Source: CADEED01 sp964444835
GTDB taxonomy: Bacteria > Pseudomonadota > Gammaproteobacteria > Steroidobacterales > Steroidobacteraceae
Length of the DNA: 64,000 nucleotides
Direction: 5' to 3'
NCBI GenBank assembly: GCA_964444835.1
Contig: CAYUIT010000012.1
Span: 1 to 64,000 of the forward strand
Shown in pieces: positions 43,865 to 53,111 of the stretch. Made by a program: the position numbers and the translations under genes. How positions within the stretch are numbered: the stretch's first letter is position 1; each line of letters begins with the position of its first letter. The notes under the pieces are model-generated. The model was not told where the DNA came from, ran no database searches, and was given only the letters and a program-made list of their open reading frames with translations.

Positions 43865-44602
43865 TTAGGAACTCGTGCCATTGTGTGCGCGGTCGGGCGG
43901 ATCGTCGCGTCGTTCCCCATACCACATCTCCATCCCTTCCCGCTGCTTCACGGCACTCGGCCCCCGGCGCGCAAAATGCAGTAGTGAGCGCCATACCTCG
44001 CGGCCCGAGAAAGTCCTCATCTTTCGACCCGATGTGAGCACGGTCTCCCGCAGCACGACAAACTTGCCGCGCCGCTTCAAGGCGCGACTCAACACCACTT
44101 CCTCGGCGCCAAAGTAACTTTCATCGAAGCCACCCACCGCGTGAAATGCGTCGCGCGTGCAGAACACATAGCAACCCGCCGCAAGGCGAGCGGCACGATA
44201 CGCGCGGGCGAACAACGGCACGAGGATTCGCGCATAGAGTGGCAGGACGCCGTCGAAGCGAAGCGAAGCCCCGCCGCCGATGGCACCAGACCGCAGCGCC
44301 GCGACAGTCGCCATCACCACGCGCGCATCGATCAGCGTATCCGCATCGACGAAAATCAGGATATCGCCCGTCGCGGCTCGAGCGCCCGAGTTCCGCGTCG
44401 CAGCGATTTGTCGGTGTGCGACGCTAACCACTTGTGCACCTTTCGTGTGTGCGATGTGAACCGTGCGATCGGTCGATGCATCGTCCGCCACGATGATCTC
44501 AAAAGGTAACGCGCTCTGCGTCGCAGCGTCACGAATGGAATCGAGTGTCGCGCCGAGGAGCCGCTCCTCGTTATAGGCTGGGACGACGAACGAAAGCTTC
44601 AC
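43865..44602 (-). CDS. GT2 family glycosyltransferase
   Basis: The 245-residue protein has the GT-A features SFVVPAYNEERLLGATLDSI, IIVADDASTDRT and the DxD-like IFVDADTLID, then GGFDESYFGAEEVVLSRAL with the acidic catalytic E-D region. There is no membrane segment except a short hydrophobic part. It fits poly-prenyl or glucosyl-type GT2 enzymes. It overlaps the upstream small membrane protein by four bases, so they may work together. Target sugar unknown. Confidence 0.87.
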   Translation of the reverse strand: MKLSFVVPAYNEERLLGATLDSIRDAATQSALPFEIIVADDASTDRTVHIAHTKGAQVVSVAHRQIAATRNSGARAATGDILIFVDADTLIDARVVMATVAALRSGAIGGGASLRFDGVLPLYARILVPLFARAYRAARLAAGCYVFCTRDAFHAVGGFDESYFGAEEVVLSRALKRRGKFVVLRETVLTSGRKMRTFSGREVWRSLLHFARRGPSAVKQREGMEMWYGERRDDPPDRAHNGTSS

Positions 44603-44895
44603 GATGCCGGCGTTGCCGAGCGCTTGGCGCGGCGCGCGAGCACGAACCAGCGAATGCTCGCGGTGAGTGTGAACACGAGGAGCGAAATGGCGCCGGCGAA
44701 CAGCGCGCCAAGGCCCGCCGCGAGCGTTGCCGATGACGTTTCAGACACGGCGCGATTCGCGAGGGGTATGCAGATGAACAGGATGCCAAGATAGACCAGC
44801 GATAGCAGGCCGACACCTCGCGGTGTCCGCCCAAATGCGGGCAGCAACGCCGCCAAAACGGCGATGAGTGCAACGATGTCGAGTGCCGATCCCAC
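44599..44895 (-). CDS. Small three-helix membrane protein
   Basis: A GTG at 44895 starts a 98-residue protein with three predicted membrane spans (IVALIAVLAALLPAFG, LLSLVYLGILFICIPLA and ALFAGAISLLVFTLTA) and a basic C-terminus RRAKRSATPAS. It is coupled to the GT2 gene by an ATGA overlap. No family was recognised. Confidence 0.65.
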   Translation of the reverse strand: MGSALDIVALIAVLAALLPAFGRTPRGVGLLSLVYLGILFICIPLANRAVSETSSATLAAGLGALFAGAISLLVFTLTASIRWFVLARRAKRSATPAS

Positions 44896-44904
44896 AAGCC
44901 CATC

Positions 44905-45282
44905 TCAGTGTTCGGGTGTACGAGCATACTCGTCGACGGGCGATACGTGGGATTCCGGTATCCACCCTCTTGCGCCGTCTCCTCGCTCGACGTAAACCCA
45001 TCCATTCGAGCGATCGAGGAAGATCACACGATCCGCTTCAGCAACGCTGAGTTCCGCAGCGGTGTAGTCACGGATACCCGTCACCTCCCCTTGCACGCCC
45101 GACAGATAGGATTCATGTACCCAGCCTTCTTTACCCAAGTCGTTAGTACACCAATGCCATCCGAGATACTCGGTATCAGCACGATGCACCGTCACACGAT
45201 CGCCTACGCGAAAGGCGATCGGGTCGGCGTACTGCGCGACATACGCGCGTGTCACCAGGAGCATTGTCTTGTTCGCATTCAT
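44905..45282 (-). CDS. SH3-domain protein
   Basis: The 125-residue protein from ATG 45282 holds two SH3-like units: VTRAYVAQYADPIAFRVGD...GWHWCTN, then VTGIRDYTAAELSVAEADRVIFLDRSNGWVYVERGDGARGW, both ending in W..P/Y. There is no signal peptide. SH3-type bacterial domains bind peptides or cell-wall material. It overlaps the L,D-transpeptidase stop by four bases, which suggests related work at the cell wall. Confidence 0.8.
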   Translation of the reverse strand: MNANKTMLLVTRAYVAQYADPIAFRVGDRVTVHRADTEYLGWHWCTNDLGKEGWVHESYLSGVQGEVTGIRDYTAAELSVAEADRVIFLDRSNGWVYVERGDGARGWIPESHVSPVDEYARTPEH

Positions 45283-45791
45283 GGTCGAATCTCGATCGGC
45301 GTGCCGTCCGGCACCGCTCGCCAAATCTCATCCATCTCGCGATTGGTCACGGCAATGCAGCCGTTCGTCCAGTCCTTTAGAAGATGCAACCGACCAAGCC
45401 ACGCGATGTTCGGTCGCATGCCATGAACCATGACGAAGCCACCCGGCGACACGCCCTGCGTACGCGCCCGCTCGCGATCGGTCGGCGACGGGTAGGAAAT
45501 GTGTAGCGAGCGATAGTGTGACGAACTTGCGTTGCGATAGTCGAGTTGATAGCGGCCTTCGGGAGTTCGACCATCGCCTTCTCGCGATTTGTGTCCACGC
45601 GGCGCGAAGCCGAGGGATACCGCGTAGGTCTTGAGCGGCGTATCCCCGCGATATAGCGACAGCGTTCGGTCGGCTTTCGCCACGACAACCCGATCGGCGC
45701 GTGCGCTCATGGACAACGGCGCAACAGGCCAATGAGCCCACGCACCGACCGCAAGAGCAATCAAGCCGAATACGTAGAGGAAACGCCGCAT
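45279..45791 (-). CDS. L,D-transpeptidase (YkuD) family protein
   Basis: The 170-residue protein starts MRRFLYVFGLIALAVGAWAHW, a hydrophobic signal anchor. The YkuD domain has SLGFAPRGHKSREGDGRTPEG, MVHGM and the active-site WTNGCIAVTNREMDEIW with the catalytic His and Cys. It cross-links peptidoglycan stem peptides or anchors lipoproteins in the periplasm. A long frame to 46016 precedes it, but ATG 45791 gives the classic start. It overlaps the SH3 gene by four bases. Confidence 0.9.
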   Translation of the reverse strand: MRRFLYVFGLIALAVGAWAHWPVAPLSMSARADRVVVAKADRTLSLYRGDTPLKTYAVSLGFAPRGHKSREGDGRTPEGRYQLDYRNASSSHYRSLHISYPSPTDRERARTQGVSPGGFVMVHGMRPNIAWLGRLHLLKDWTNGCIAVTNREMDEIWRAVPDGTPIEIRP

Positions 45792-45807
45792 GCGCTCCCA
45801 TTGTTGG

Positions 45808-46188
45808 TCAATTGGGGCGTGTGTGTCGAGTGAGCCAAGCCGCCACCAGCAACAGCGGGATGGCGACGCAATCGATGTACAGGACGCGCTTGAGCGCGAG
45901 CGTCGTGGGCGGCTCGAGGAACGCGAGCAATACGAATGACAGCATGCTAACGACTCCGACGACGGTCGCGGGTCGTCGGAGCGTTTGACGAAAGGCGGCA
46001 ACGATGAGGAGGCCACCGACGAGCCCGAGCAACACCGCGCGATGACGCATCAATAGCGCGAGATCGCCCTCTGCAATTGGCAGCCCATACAGTGAGTGCA
46101 GAATCGTTGGTCCGAGCACGCCAACAACTGGGGTCGCGTTAATCAGCCCCACGATTACAAACAAGCCGCTTGCGACGTATTGCATCAT
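45808..46188 (-). CDS. Four-helix integral membrane protein of unknown function
   Basis: The 126-residue protein has four hydrophobic spans with short loops (start MMQYVASGLFVIVGLINATPVVGVLGP) and ends TRHTRPN. Related small proteins are common in proteobacteria and carry no assigned activity. It is first of the eight-gene minus-strand run and lies 16 bases before the L,D-transpeptidase start. No motif suggests a function. Confidence 0.75.
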   Translation of the reverse strand: MMQYVASGLFVIVGLINATPVVGVLGPTILHSLYGLPIAEGDLALLMRHRAVLLGLVGGLLIVAAFRQTLRRPATVVGVVSMLSFVLLAFLEPPTTLALKRVLYIDCVAIPLLLVAAWLTRHTRPN

Positions 46189-46257
46189 TCGCCTCCGTGC
46201 GCATTCTGCCGGCTCGCGCGACCCGTGGCGATTACCTACGAGGTAAAGCGCGTAGGG

Positions 46258-46716
46258 CTATAGCAACTTCGTCATGAATGCGCTGAATTCGTTTGGCTGG
46301 TACTGCGCGAAAGCACCGCAATACTCAAAGCCATTGCGCAGATACAAACGATGGGCTGCCTCGAAAGCCGAGCCTGTACCCGTCTCGAGATACAAGCGGT
46401 GATAGCCGCGCTCGCGCGCGGTGGTCAGAATCTGATGCAGCACCGCTTGGCCGACACCTTGGCGCAGCGCAGTCGCGCGCGTGCGCATCGACTTTACTTC
46501 ACCCGTACGCGCATCGAGCTGCTTGAGCGCGCCGCAGCCACACAGTTCCGCGCCACGCCACACGGTCCAAAAACTGATCTCGGGCTTGCGCAGCGCGTCG
46601 AGCGCGAGTGCGTGCACCTTGTCGGGAGGCGAGTTGCTATGCATCCCCGCTAAGTGCTCCTTGATCAACGCTTGCACTTCGTCACTTGTTAGGTCGTCGG
46701 GTCGTACGAGGTAATC
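46258..46716 (-). CDS. GNAT family acetyltransferase
   Basis: The 152-residue protein from ATG 46716 has the GNAT core GCGALKQLDARTGEVKSMRT, the acetyl-CoA loop QGVGQAVLHQIL preceded by the basic ATALR, and the later ERGYHRLYLETG and YLRNGFEYCGAF. This build is that of the small YedL/PaiA-like N-acetyltransferases. Substrate unknown. It is followed by 69 bp without a gene before the 46188 gene; it may be a separate unit. Confidence 0.85.
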   Translation of the reverse strand, partial: DYLVRPDDLTSDEVQALIKEHLAGMHSNSPPDKVHALALDALRKPEISFWTVWRGAELCGCGALKQLDARTGEVKSMRTRATALRQGVGQAVLHQILTTARERGYHRLYLETGTGSAFEAAHRLYLRNGFEYCGAFAQYQPNEFSAFMTKLL

Positions 46717-46885
46717 CATAGCAGTGAAGTTACCGAGGAACTCCCGGCGCAGTCCAGCCCGCCGCAATTGATCCGTTTCGGTGCAGGCGCCTCAGCTCGG
46801 TGCAGACCATCCTGTCGTGGTGTCAACGCTGCGGGCACTGGCGCGTTACTTCCCAAAGTCGAGCTCGACCGAGAGAATCACAGAT

Positions 46886-48013
46886 ATGTCAGATGCCACA
46901 TCGAATCTTCATTTGCGATTGCGCGACATCCGGCGCACCGCACAACTCGTCGCGATCCTGAGCCTGGCTTTCAGCGCTGCCTCCTGCGGCGGCGGCAGCG
47001 AAGATTCATCAGGTACCTCACCGCCGACGAGCGGCACAGGCCCACAGCCCATCGTCGCGCCGGCTCGCACCTGGACGTTTGTTCCAATCGAAGGCGCACG
47101 TTGTGCGAACGGTAGCGCCACCGGCATTGGCGTACGGCTCGTTCCCGGTAGTCGCCAGCTATACATCTACATGGAAGGTGGCGGCGCATGCACGACGGGT
47201 GACAATTGCTGGGGCAATGGCCCCGGCGGCGCGGCAAACGTCAATGGCTACGGCGCTACGGAGTTCGCACGCGAAAGCAAGCTCACGAGCTTCGCATTCC
47301 TCGACACCTCGACCGGCACGCGGAATCCGTTTGTCGATATGAACATGGTAATGATCCCGTACTGCACCGGCGACGGCCATTCTGGCAACGCCGTGCGCGC
47401 GCTCACGGTCGGAACAGGCACACGCGACACCCATTTCGTGGGTGCTAACAACATGCGGCTCGCATTGGAGCGGCTTGCCGCCACGTTTCCTACCTTGGAC
47501 CAAGTATGGCTCATGGGCACGAGCGCTGGCGGCGCCGGCGCCACGTTCAACTACAGCGCGGTGCGCGCTGCACTTCGTACCCAAGTACACTCCATCATCG
47601 ATTCGGCGCCGGGATTCTTCGATCCGAGTGACCCCGCCAAATGGAGCATTTGGGGCACGCAGGCGCCATGCGCGGGTTGTGCATCGGTGGCGGATATCCG
47701 TCGCTTCAATCGCAGCCTCGATCCTGCGAGTCGTTATGCGTTTCTGTCGTTTCGCTTTGATCCGGTCACGGCACAGCCGGGCTGGACCGAGCAGCGCTAC
47801 GGCGCAGAGATGAACGCACTCATTGCGGAGCTGCAAGCAGACATCAACGCCCGCACGTTTATTGTCGACAACAGCGCTACGGGGTTTGGCCCGCCGAGCT
47901 ACCATGTCGTGACGACTAACAACACGCCCGGATTGCGAAACGCCTACTTGGATTTCGTCTCAGCCATGGTTTCTGGCACTCAATGGAACAATCGGCTATT
48001 GCCGATACCGTAG
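46886..48013 (+). CDS. Pectin-acetylesterase-family lipoprotein
   Basis: The 375-residue protein has a leader ending in a lipobox-like FSAASC, a low-complexity linker (GGGSEDSSGTSPPTSGTG), then the pectin acetylesterase (PAE) domain: LYIYMEGGGAC, the nucleophile GTSAGGAG with Ser at about 213, and PGFFDP. PAE and the related Notum hydrolase remove O-acyl groups from sugars or proteins. ATG 46886 is used; the in-frame 46781 would be an odd N-terminus. It could deacetylate polysaccharide outside the cell, in keeping with the EPS theme, but that is inference. It is convergent with the gene at 48118; 48014-48117 holds nothing recognised. Confidence 0.85.
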   Translation: MSDATSNLHLRLRDIRRTAQLVAILSLAFSAASCGGGSEDSSGTSPPTSGTGPQPIVAPARTWTFVPIEGARCANGSATGIGVRLVPGSRQLYIYMEGGGACTTGDNCWGNGPGGAANVNGYGATEFARESKLTSFAFLDTSTGTRNPFVDMNMVMIPYCTGDGHSGNAVRALTVGTGTRDTHFVGANNMRLALERLAATFPTLDQVWLMGTSAGGAGATFNYSAVRAALRTQVHSIIDSAPGFFDPSDPAKWSIWGTQAPCAGCASVADIRRFNRSLDPASRYAFLSFRFDPVTAQPGWTEQRYGAEMNALIAELQADINARTFIVDNSATGFGPPSYHVVTTNNTPGLRNAYLDFVSAMVSGTQWNNRLLPIP

Positions 48014-48117
48014 CGCATCGACTTTCCTGCACACCGCTCCGGCCCCACGCCGCCTCGGGTACGACTTGTAGCCGCGCCAGATCCAACCCGCCGAGAAGTT
48101 GTACCTGACGTAGGCAA

Positions 48118-49098
48118 CTAGGCGAGAGGCAGGTTCAGCTTATGCGCTTGCGATTCTCGATCGTGCAAAGCCACGACGCTACTGAGCTCACGATGTGTCG
48201 TATTCGCGCCTAACGACTCGATGAAGTGACAAGCGGCGAATCCGCCAGCCGCTCGCTCGTATTGGGCTACCCATTCTTGGCGGCGCTTCAGTTTGGCAGG
48301 ATCGACCGGCCAAACCCCGGGCCGCGGCCGCATGTGCTCCGAGATTCCCATGCGCCACGGCTTCGCCGTCAGCCGCGCCCGGAAGCAACGCTGATTGATA
48401 CACATGCGTGCATACAATGGATCGACGCCGATCGACGTGAAGAACGCTTGCACTTCGGGCGCCGTCGCATCGAACGTATCGTGCGTCACTAACAACCGAA
48501 GGCCAGCAGGTGTCCTGTAGATTCGAATGCTCCACGTGGGATGGTTCGCCAAGAATCGCTTGACGCGGGCTCGGGCGATCTTCTCGTCACCACCTTGAAG
48601 CGATACCAGCGCACTTCGTACGCCCTTAGCGAGTGGATACGTCAGGGCCAGCGCCAGAAACAGCCCAATCACGAGCAAGCCAGCGTTATGGAAGTAGAAG
48701 GCGAGGCTGCCCGCAACGACGGCAAGCACCGCAAAAGCCAACACGAGCGGACGCAATCCCATGGGATTCGTATAGTCAATGTCGGCAAACAAAGCGTGCG
48801 GACTATTCAAACAACGCGCGCCGTAGGTGTTGCGAGTGATCACCTCTTCGCCGTGCCGCGCGAGCACTTCCTCGCGAATGGGTGTCCCCACCGCACCGTT
48901 GTACGCGGCTTTGCGCTCGCGGCGCTCGATCGATTCTCCAGCGATTACCCGCCGCAACGCGTCCTTCGCCCGCGTGCGCGCCATGGCCAGCGCATCTTCT
49001 TGGCTTTTCATGGACCAGCCGTAACGACGCACCGTGATCTGGCGCTTCCCAATACGATGTTGTTCGCGCGCTTCGGCCCAGAAATCGGGAACGATCAT
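48118..49098 (-). CDS. Membrane protein of unknown function
   Basis: The 326-residue protein has a basic cytosolic start (MIVPDFWAEAREQHRIGKRQITVRRYGWS), two membrane spans near residues 115-155 (LVLAFAVLAVVAGSLAFYF and LLVIGLFLALALTYPLA), and a large C-terminal cytoplasmic domain with TPAGLRLLVTHD and a Cys-rich MCINQRCFRARL. I know homologues of this type only as uncharacterised proteins. It lies 28 bp downstream of the GST gene. No catalytic motif is evident. Confidence 0.75.
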   Translation of the reverse strand: MIVPDFWAEAREQHRIGKRQITVRRYGWSMKSQEDALAMARTRAKDALRRVIAGESIERRERKAAYNGAVGTPIREEVLARHGEEVITRNTYGARCLNSPHALFADIDYTNPMGLRPLVLAFAVLAVVAGSLAFYFHNAGLLVIGLFLALALTYPLAKGVRSALVSLQGGDEKIARARVKRFLANHPTWSIRIYRTPAGLRLLVTHDTFDATAPEVQAFFTSIGVDPLYARMCINQRCFRARLTAKPWRMGISEHMRPRPGVWPVDPAKLKRRQEWVAQYERAAGGFAACHFIESLGANTTHRELSSVVALHDRESQAHKLNLPLA

Positions 49099-49125
49099 TT
49101 GTTAGCCCTTAGCCATCAAGGGAAC

Positions 49126-49821
49126 TCAAGCACGCGCCCGCAGGTCCTGCAACCATTCGCCGACGGCACGTGCCTCCTCATCATGCGGTTCGTCGCGCCA
49201 CTTCTCTTGCAGCGCGGCGGCGTACCAACTCCTCATCGCGGGAAGCTGCAGCAGTCGGCCGACATAGGCCAGCGCGGATTCCGACAGGGCCGGCGAATAC
49301 GTTTGGACCCTGAACGCAACGGGCGCAAAGAAAGCATCGACGGCGGTAAAGCTCGAGCCCGCCAAGAACGGGCCGCCGAAACGACGCAGACCCTCGTTCC
49401 ACAGCTCATCGATACGCTGCCACTCGGCGTAGAAGTCGGGCGACTGCGGATGCAATTTGACGCGGATGCCGCAGTTCATCGTGCACACGGTACGAACGCG
49501 CGCAAAACCCGAGTGCATTTCGGCGCTCGCGCTCCGGGCCCAGGCGCGAGCCGCTCGCTCAGCCGGCCAGACCTGGGAGTGACTCTCGGCAACATACTCC
49601 GTGATCGCGAGTGAATCCCAAATCGTCAGCGCACCGTCGACCAAGCACGGTACGCGGCCCGTCGGCGAAAACGTCTTGAACGCGACGGCGCCATCCGCGT
49701 TGTTGAATGGAACCAACCGCTCCTCGAACGGGATTGCAAGCTCTCTCAGCAGAACCCACGGCCGTAACGACCAAGAAGAGTAGTTCTTGTTAGCGATGTA
49801 AAGCGTCAGCACCGTAGTCAT
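49126..49821 (-). CDS. Glutathione S-transferase family protein
   Basis: The 231-residue protein starts LTLYIANKNYSSWSLRPWVLLREL, a thioredoxin-fold N-terminal domain with the Ser-rich active-site motif, then FSPTGRVPCLVDG and IWDSLAITEYVAE, which bind glutathione. The C-terminal helical domain includes FLAGSSFTAVDAFFAPV. It would conjugate glutathione or do peroxide or dehalogenation chemistry. The upstream GNAT gene ends inside it (49790), so the two overlap by 32 bases and share a transcript. Confidence 0.9.
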   Translation of the reverse strand: MTTVLTLYIANKNYSSWSLRPWVLLRELAIPFEERLVPFNNADGAVAFKTFSPTGRVPCLVDGALTIWDSLAITEYVAESHSQVWPAERAARAWARSASAEMHSGFARVRTVCTMNCGIRVKLHPQSPDFYAEWQRIDELWNEGLRRFGGPFLAGSSFTAVDAFFAPVAFRVQTYSPALSESALAYVGRLLQLPAMRSWYAAALQEKWRDEPHDEEARAVGEWLQDLRARA

Positions 49822-50389
49822 CCCCCGGAATCAAAGTATAGAGCGCAGCATCCCACGCTTTGTTACGAAACACGATTCGGTTGCGTGCAATGGCCTCGAA
49901 TTTCGCGCCGCACTTTTCCGCCACGCCGCGGCTTGCCACGTTGTCAGGGAGGCAAGCAATTTCCAGTCGCGTCAATCCTACTTGCCGGAAAGCAAACTCA
50001 GCCATCAACCTTACAGCTGCGGACGCGACGCCCCTACGCAAGCGGCTTGAGCGCACCCAGTAGCCCAGGTTTGCCGCGCGATTCGCTGGTATGAGGTGGT
50101 TGATCCCCACCGTCCCGATCACTTGCCCGGTCTCATTCTCAAAGATGCCAAAGGGATACGCGTTGCCGTGCACCCACGCCTGGCGGCTCGCGGTGATGAA
50201 ACTGCGCATGTCCTCGCGGCTATACGCCCGGGAGGCCCAGTCGAACCAACGCGCAAGATTTGGCTGCGACTCGACTACGGCCGCGTGCGCGTCGGCTTCA
50301 TCGGCCGGTACCAGCGGCCTCAGCGTGATGACGCCATTTGTTAGGATCGGCGAATCGAGCCTTTCGGTAGGCGTACCTAAATCGGTCAT
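49790..50389 (-). CDS. RimJ/RimL-type GNAT acetyltransferase
   Basis: The 199-residue protein has NGVITLRPLVPADEADAH, IGTVGINHLIPANRAANLGYWV, the acetyl-CoA loop RRGVASAAVRLMAEFAF, and SRGVAEKCGAKFEA, all typical of ribosomal-protein or amino-acid N-acetyltransferases. ATG 50389 is preferred to a GTG at 50404; neither has a strong ribosome binding site. It overlaps the GST gene. The 203 bp upstream (50390-50592) contain no recognised gene. Confidence 0.85.
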   Translation of the reverse strand: MTDLGTPTERLDSPILTNGVITLRPLVPADEADAHAAVVESQPNLARWFDWASRAYSREDMRSFITASRQAWVHGNAYPFGIFENETGQVIGTVGINHLIPANRAANLGYWVRSSRLRRGVASAAVRLMAEFAFRQVGLTRLEIACLPDNVASRGVAEKCGAKFEAIARNRIVFRNKAWDAALYTLIPGDDYGADALHR

Positions 50390-50592
50390 GACTTGTCGCG
50401 TCACTACGGACGAGCGCCCTCGCGATTCTGCGCCGTCAGCGCCGCTGGATTTCTTCCTAGCAAAAGCTGCAGCGGGATATCGAGCCGTGCCGGTTGATCA
50501 TCAATCGAGTCGGAATCGATCTTGCTGCAATCCAGATGAATTCGGTATCGGGTCTCTAAATTCATGAGAAATCTCGCTTCAAACTTCGCGGC

Positions 50593-50892
50593 TCAAGACA
50601 CGGCCGTCGTCGCGCCCGCGCCAACCACGGTGGTCCACTCTCGCACGCGCCATGCGCGTACCAGGCCGTTCAGCACATAGGGGTCCGATCGAGCGAACGC
50701 CTCGGCCTCTGCCGCAGTCTCACCGCGAAACAACAATACGGCTCCATCGACGGGGTTTGCGAGTGCACCACCCAAGAGGAGCTCGCCGCGCGCCTCTGCG
50801 GCACGCGCCATGGCGAGATGCTGCGAACGCCAAGCAGCACGCCGTTCGATGTAATCCGGAGCGACATCGTAGATGAGCAAGAAGTGCTTCAT
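50593..50892 (-). CDS. YciI-like protein
   Basis: The 99-residue protein starts MKHFLLIYDVAPDYIERRAAWR and has the family's HLAMARAAEARGELLLGGAL and late DPYVLNGLVRAWRVREW. YciI proteins are small ferredoxin-like enzymes; a catalytic His-Asp pair (H of QHLA, D of SDPY) is present. It follows the fusion hydrolase by 20 bases in the same direction and probably ends that operon. Confidence 0.85.
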   Translation of the reverse strand: MKHFLLIYDVAPDYIERRAAWRSQHLAMARAAEARGELLLGGALANPVDGAVLLFRGETAAEAEAFARSDPYVLNGLVRAWRVREWTTVVGAGATTAVS

Positions 50893-50912
50893 GGCCACTA
50901 CTGTACTACGTG

Positions 50913-52469
50913 CTAGGGTGGCGCGGCCCCAACAGTCGCACGAGCACGAAACATCGCGAGCGACTGCGCCGCGAAATAGCCGCTCCACGCACCCAACGTC
51001 AACGCGATCAGCGCTTGGAATGCGGGTTGCTCCATGATGTTTGCACGCAGCGCATCCGCGGCCCCCAGCGCGTAGCGCGTAAAGAAGATTCCCAAGATGA
51101 CAACCAGCGGCCACCAGCTACCTGCAATCAAGAGTTGCCCGGTACTGGCATCGAGCGTCGCAGGCGGCGTCCGCTGCAACTTCAAGCGTAGTGCCGCGAT
51201 CACAGCACAGCCTAGCAACCACAGGACTATGGCTAACAGGATGTTATCGACGTAGCCCAACATGGATGTCGCCGACCAAATCAGCATCGAGACCGGCAGG
51301 ATGGATGCGGCTGCGATCGTGGCGCGGCGCGGTCGCGATTGCCACCACCCATAGAAGCACAACACCGCTAACAACACGAACACCCAGCGCGGGGTGAAAT
51401 ACACGATCTGGAGCCAGCGGTTCTGCGGGATGTTCATGTTCACGACGCTTTGCGTGGCGTCGCGATGGCGCGCTACCTCCGCCGGTTCATCATCGACACG
51501 CACGAACTCGACTACGCGACGCAGCACATTCGCTTGCACGGCTCGACGATCGACGCCCACGCGGTCGCGGCAGAGCGGTACACCGAGTGCAGCCGCGTCG
51601 TGCGTGCACGGAGACAAAAAGATGAAGTGCCCCTCGCCTTGCGCCAGCTCCAACGTGCTCGCACCCGGGATGGCGGCTGCGTAACGCGCGCCATGGCTCT
51701 TCCAGGGAAGGAAGTCATTCTGAGTGGCCCCCACAATCAACGTGGGCAAGTGGATCCCAGCGCCCGACTCCAATTTCAATGCAGAGCCCAACGCCGGATC
51801 GAGCAATACGATCTTTCGAATCCGCGTGTCCTGATAACTGCCGTTGAACAGCTTGACCCAGCTTTCCGGAGCACTCGATCCGCTCGCCGCATACTGACAA
51901 GAGACGTCGCCTTGCGACTCCGACGAGGCGCAGTAGTTAGCCACTTGGCGCAGGTCGAATCGAGCGCCTGCGAGCAGCGCAGACGTTTGACCTCCCGCGG
52001 AATGGCCGATTGCAACAACACGATCCCACTGCACGGCGCGCTGGAACCTGCTTTGTTGCGGCAGTTGGTCGAGAATCCGCGCAACGTCCTGAGGCCGTTG
52101 CCAGGTGCGGCCAGTGCTCGTGACATCGCGAGTATTGCGATCGTAGACACGTGATTCGCCGAAAGGATTTACCCCGACGACGATGAAGCCCGCCGCAGCA
52201 AGTCCTTCTGCAATCCATGCATATTCCGTCGCCGTACCCATTGAGCCTGGCGAGAACACGACCACCTTGTGGGTCACTGCCGATTCGGCCAGGCACCACT
52301 CCGTCTCGGTAGTCGCACACGTTCCGGCTGGATACCAAAGATGCACGATGGCGGGACGGCCGGTGTCGAGCTTGCCGAGATCCACGACGGACATTTGCAC
52401 CGTCGGCGCAGCGGCGAGCGCTTGCGCCACGACGAGCAAGCTGATCGCGCGCAGAATGTTAGACCACAC
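50913..52469 (-). CDS. Secreted alpha/beta hydrolase fused to a multi-span membrane domain
   Basis: Residues 1-20 form a signal peptide (AISLLVVAQALAA). Residues ~25-330 are an alpha/beta hydrolase of the dienelactone-hydrolase/PAF-acetylhydrolase type, with VVFSPGSMGTATEY, the nucleophile AIGHSAGGQTSA, and GHFIFLSPC. After a join near residue 340 (NMNIPQNRWLQIVYFTPRW) the protein has five hydrophobic spans to the end, like a separate uncharacterised membrane family. The 518-residue length is twice that of the hydrolase alone. Both halves are well formed, so this is a domain fusion or a missed stop between two genes. It overlaps the SUFU gene by eleven bases. Confidence 0.78.
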   Translation of the reverse strand: MWSNILRAISLLVVAQALAAAPTVQMSVVDLGKLDTGRPAIVHLWYPAGTCATTETEWCLAESAVTHKVVVFSPGSMGTATEYAWIAEGLAAAGFIVVGVNPFGESRVYDRNTRDVTSTGRTWQRPQDVARILDQLPQQSRFQRAVQWDRVVAIGHSAGGQTSALLAGARFDLRQVANYCASSESQGDVSCQYAASGSSAPESWVKLFNGSYQDTRIRKIVLLDPALGSALKLESGAGIHLPTLIVGATQNDFLPWKSHGARYAAAIPGASTLELAQGEGHFIFLSPCTHDAAALGVPLCRDRVGVDRRAVQANVLRRVVEFVRVDDEPAEVARHRDATQSVVNMNIPQNRWLQIVYFTPRWVFVLLAVLCFYGWWQSRPRRATIAAASILPVSMLIWSATSMLGYVDNILLAIVLWLLGCAVIAALRLKLQRTPPATLDASTGQLLIAGSWWPLVVILGIFFTRYALGAADALRANIMEQPAFQALIALTLGAWSGYFAAQSLAMFRARATVGAAPP

Positions 52470-53088
52470 TGCGACGCACCGGGTCGATTCGATCCGTCAC
52501 TTTGTGCTGATCAAACAGATCGAGAAGCGGATCGATTCCATGTTTCATTTTAAACTCGAGTTCAGCCATATGAAGCGGTACAGCCGCCCAGAAGAATACC
52601 TCTTCGCCCGACGCCGCCCGCATTTGCCAAGCACTCTCGCCCAATGTTGACGATGGCAGGATCGCAGACGCACAGAGCGCAGTCCCCTCCGCGTACGGCG
52701 GGCAAGAGTCCACGCCGCCGCCATTGGCAACCGTGTGGCCAAAGCCTAGCCAGGTGTTAGCTCCGTGCGGAAAGCGCGCGAGCGTTTTGATCAAGCGCAA
52801 CGGCCAGTAGTTGCGCTCGTCGGTGAAATCCTCGTGCTTGAGAGGCCAGCCGCGCGGCAAGACTACGAGCATCTCTGCGTAGCGCGGTTGCTCAAGACCG
52901 TCCGGCACTTGCATCGGCCGCGCGCTCATCCCAGACGTAACCAGCACCTCGTAGCGACGCAACAGCGTCGATTTCACGTGATGCACGTCGATCCGCAGAT
53001 CGTCTGACACGATCTCATGGAACACGATGTGAATCGGGCCGATTGTGCGCTCGATGTGCCGAGTGATCTCGTCGAGTTGGACAGCCAT
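52459..53088 (-). CDS. Suppressor-of-fused (SUFU) domain protein
   Basis: The 209-residue protein from ATG 53088 has the SUFU segments IHIVFHEIVSDDLRIDVHHV, LVTSGMSARPM, PEDGLEQPRYAEMLVVLPRGW (abridged) and NYWPLRLIKTLARFPH. SUFU-domain proteins in bacteria are often immunity proteins of polymorphic toxins but many are orphans. No toxin gene neighbours it: it lies between an SDR and the fusion hydrolase. ATG 53088 gives MAVQLDEIT; the longer frame lies over the SDR stop. Confidence 0.85.
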   Translation of the reverse strand: MAVQLDEITRHIERTIGPIHIVFHEIVSDDLRIDVHHVKSTLLRRYEVLVTSGMSARPMQVPDGLEQPRYAEMLVVLPRGWPLKHEDFTDERNYWPLRLIKTLARFPHGANTWLGFGHTVANGGGVDSCPPYAEGTALCASAILPSSTLGESAWQMRAASGEEVFFWAAVPLHMAELEFKMKHGIDPLLDLFDQHKVTDRIDPVRRSVV

Positions 53089-53111
53089 GGTTAGCTCCGC
53101 GTCACCGGGCT

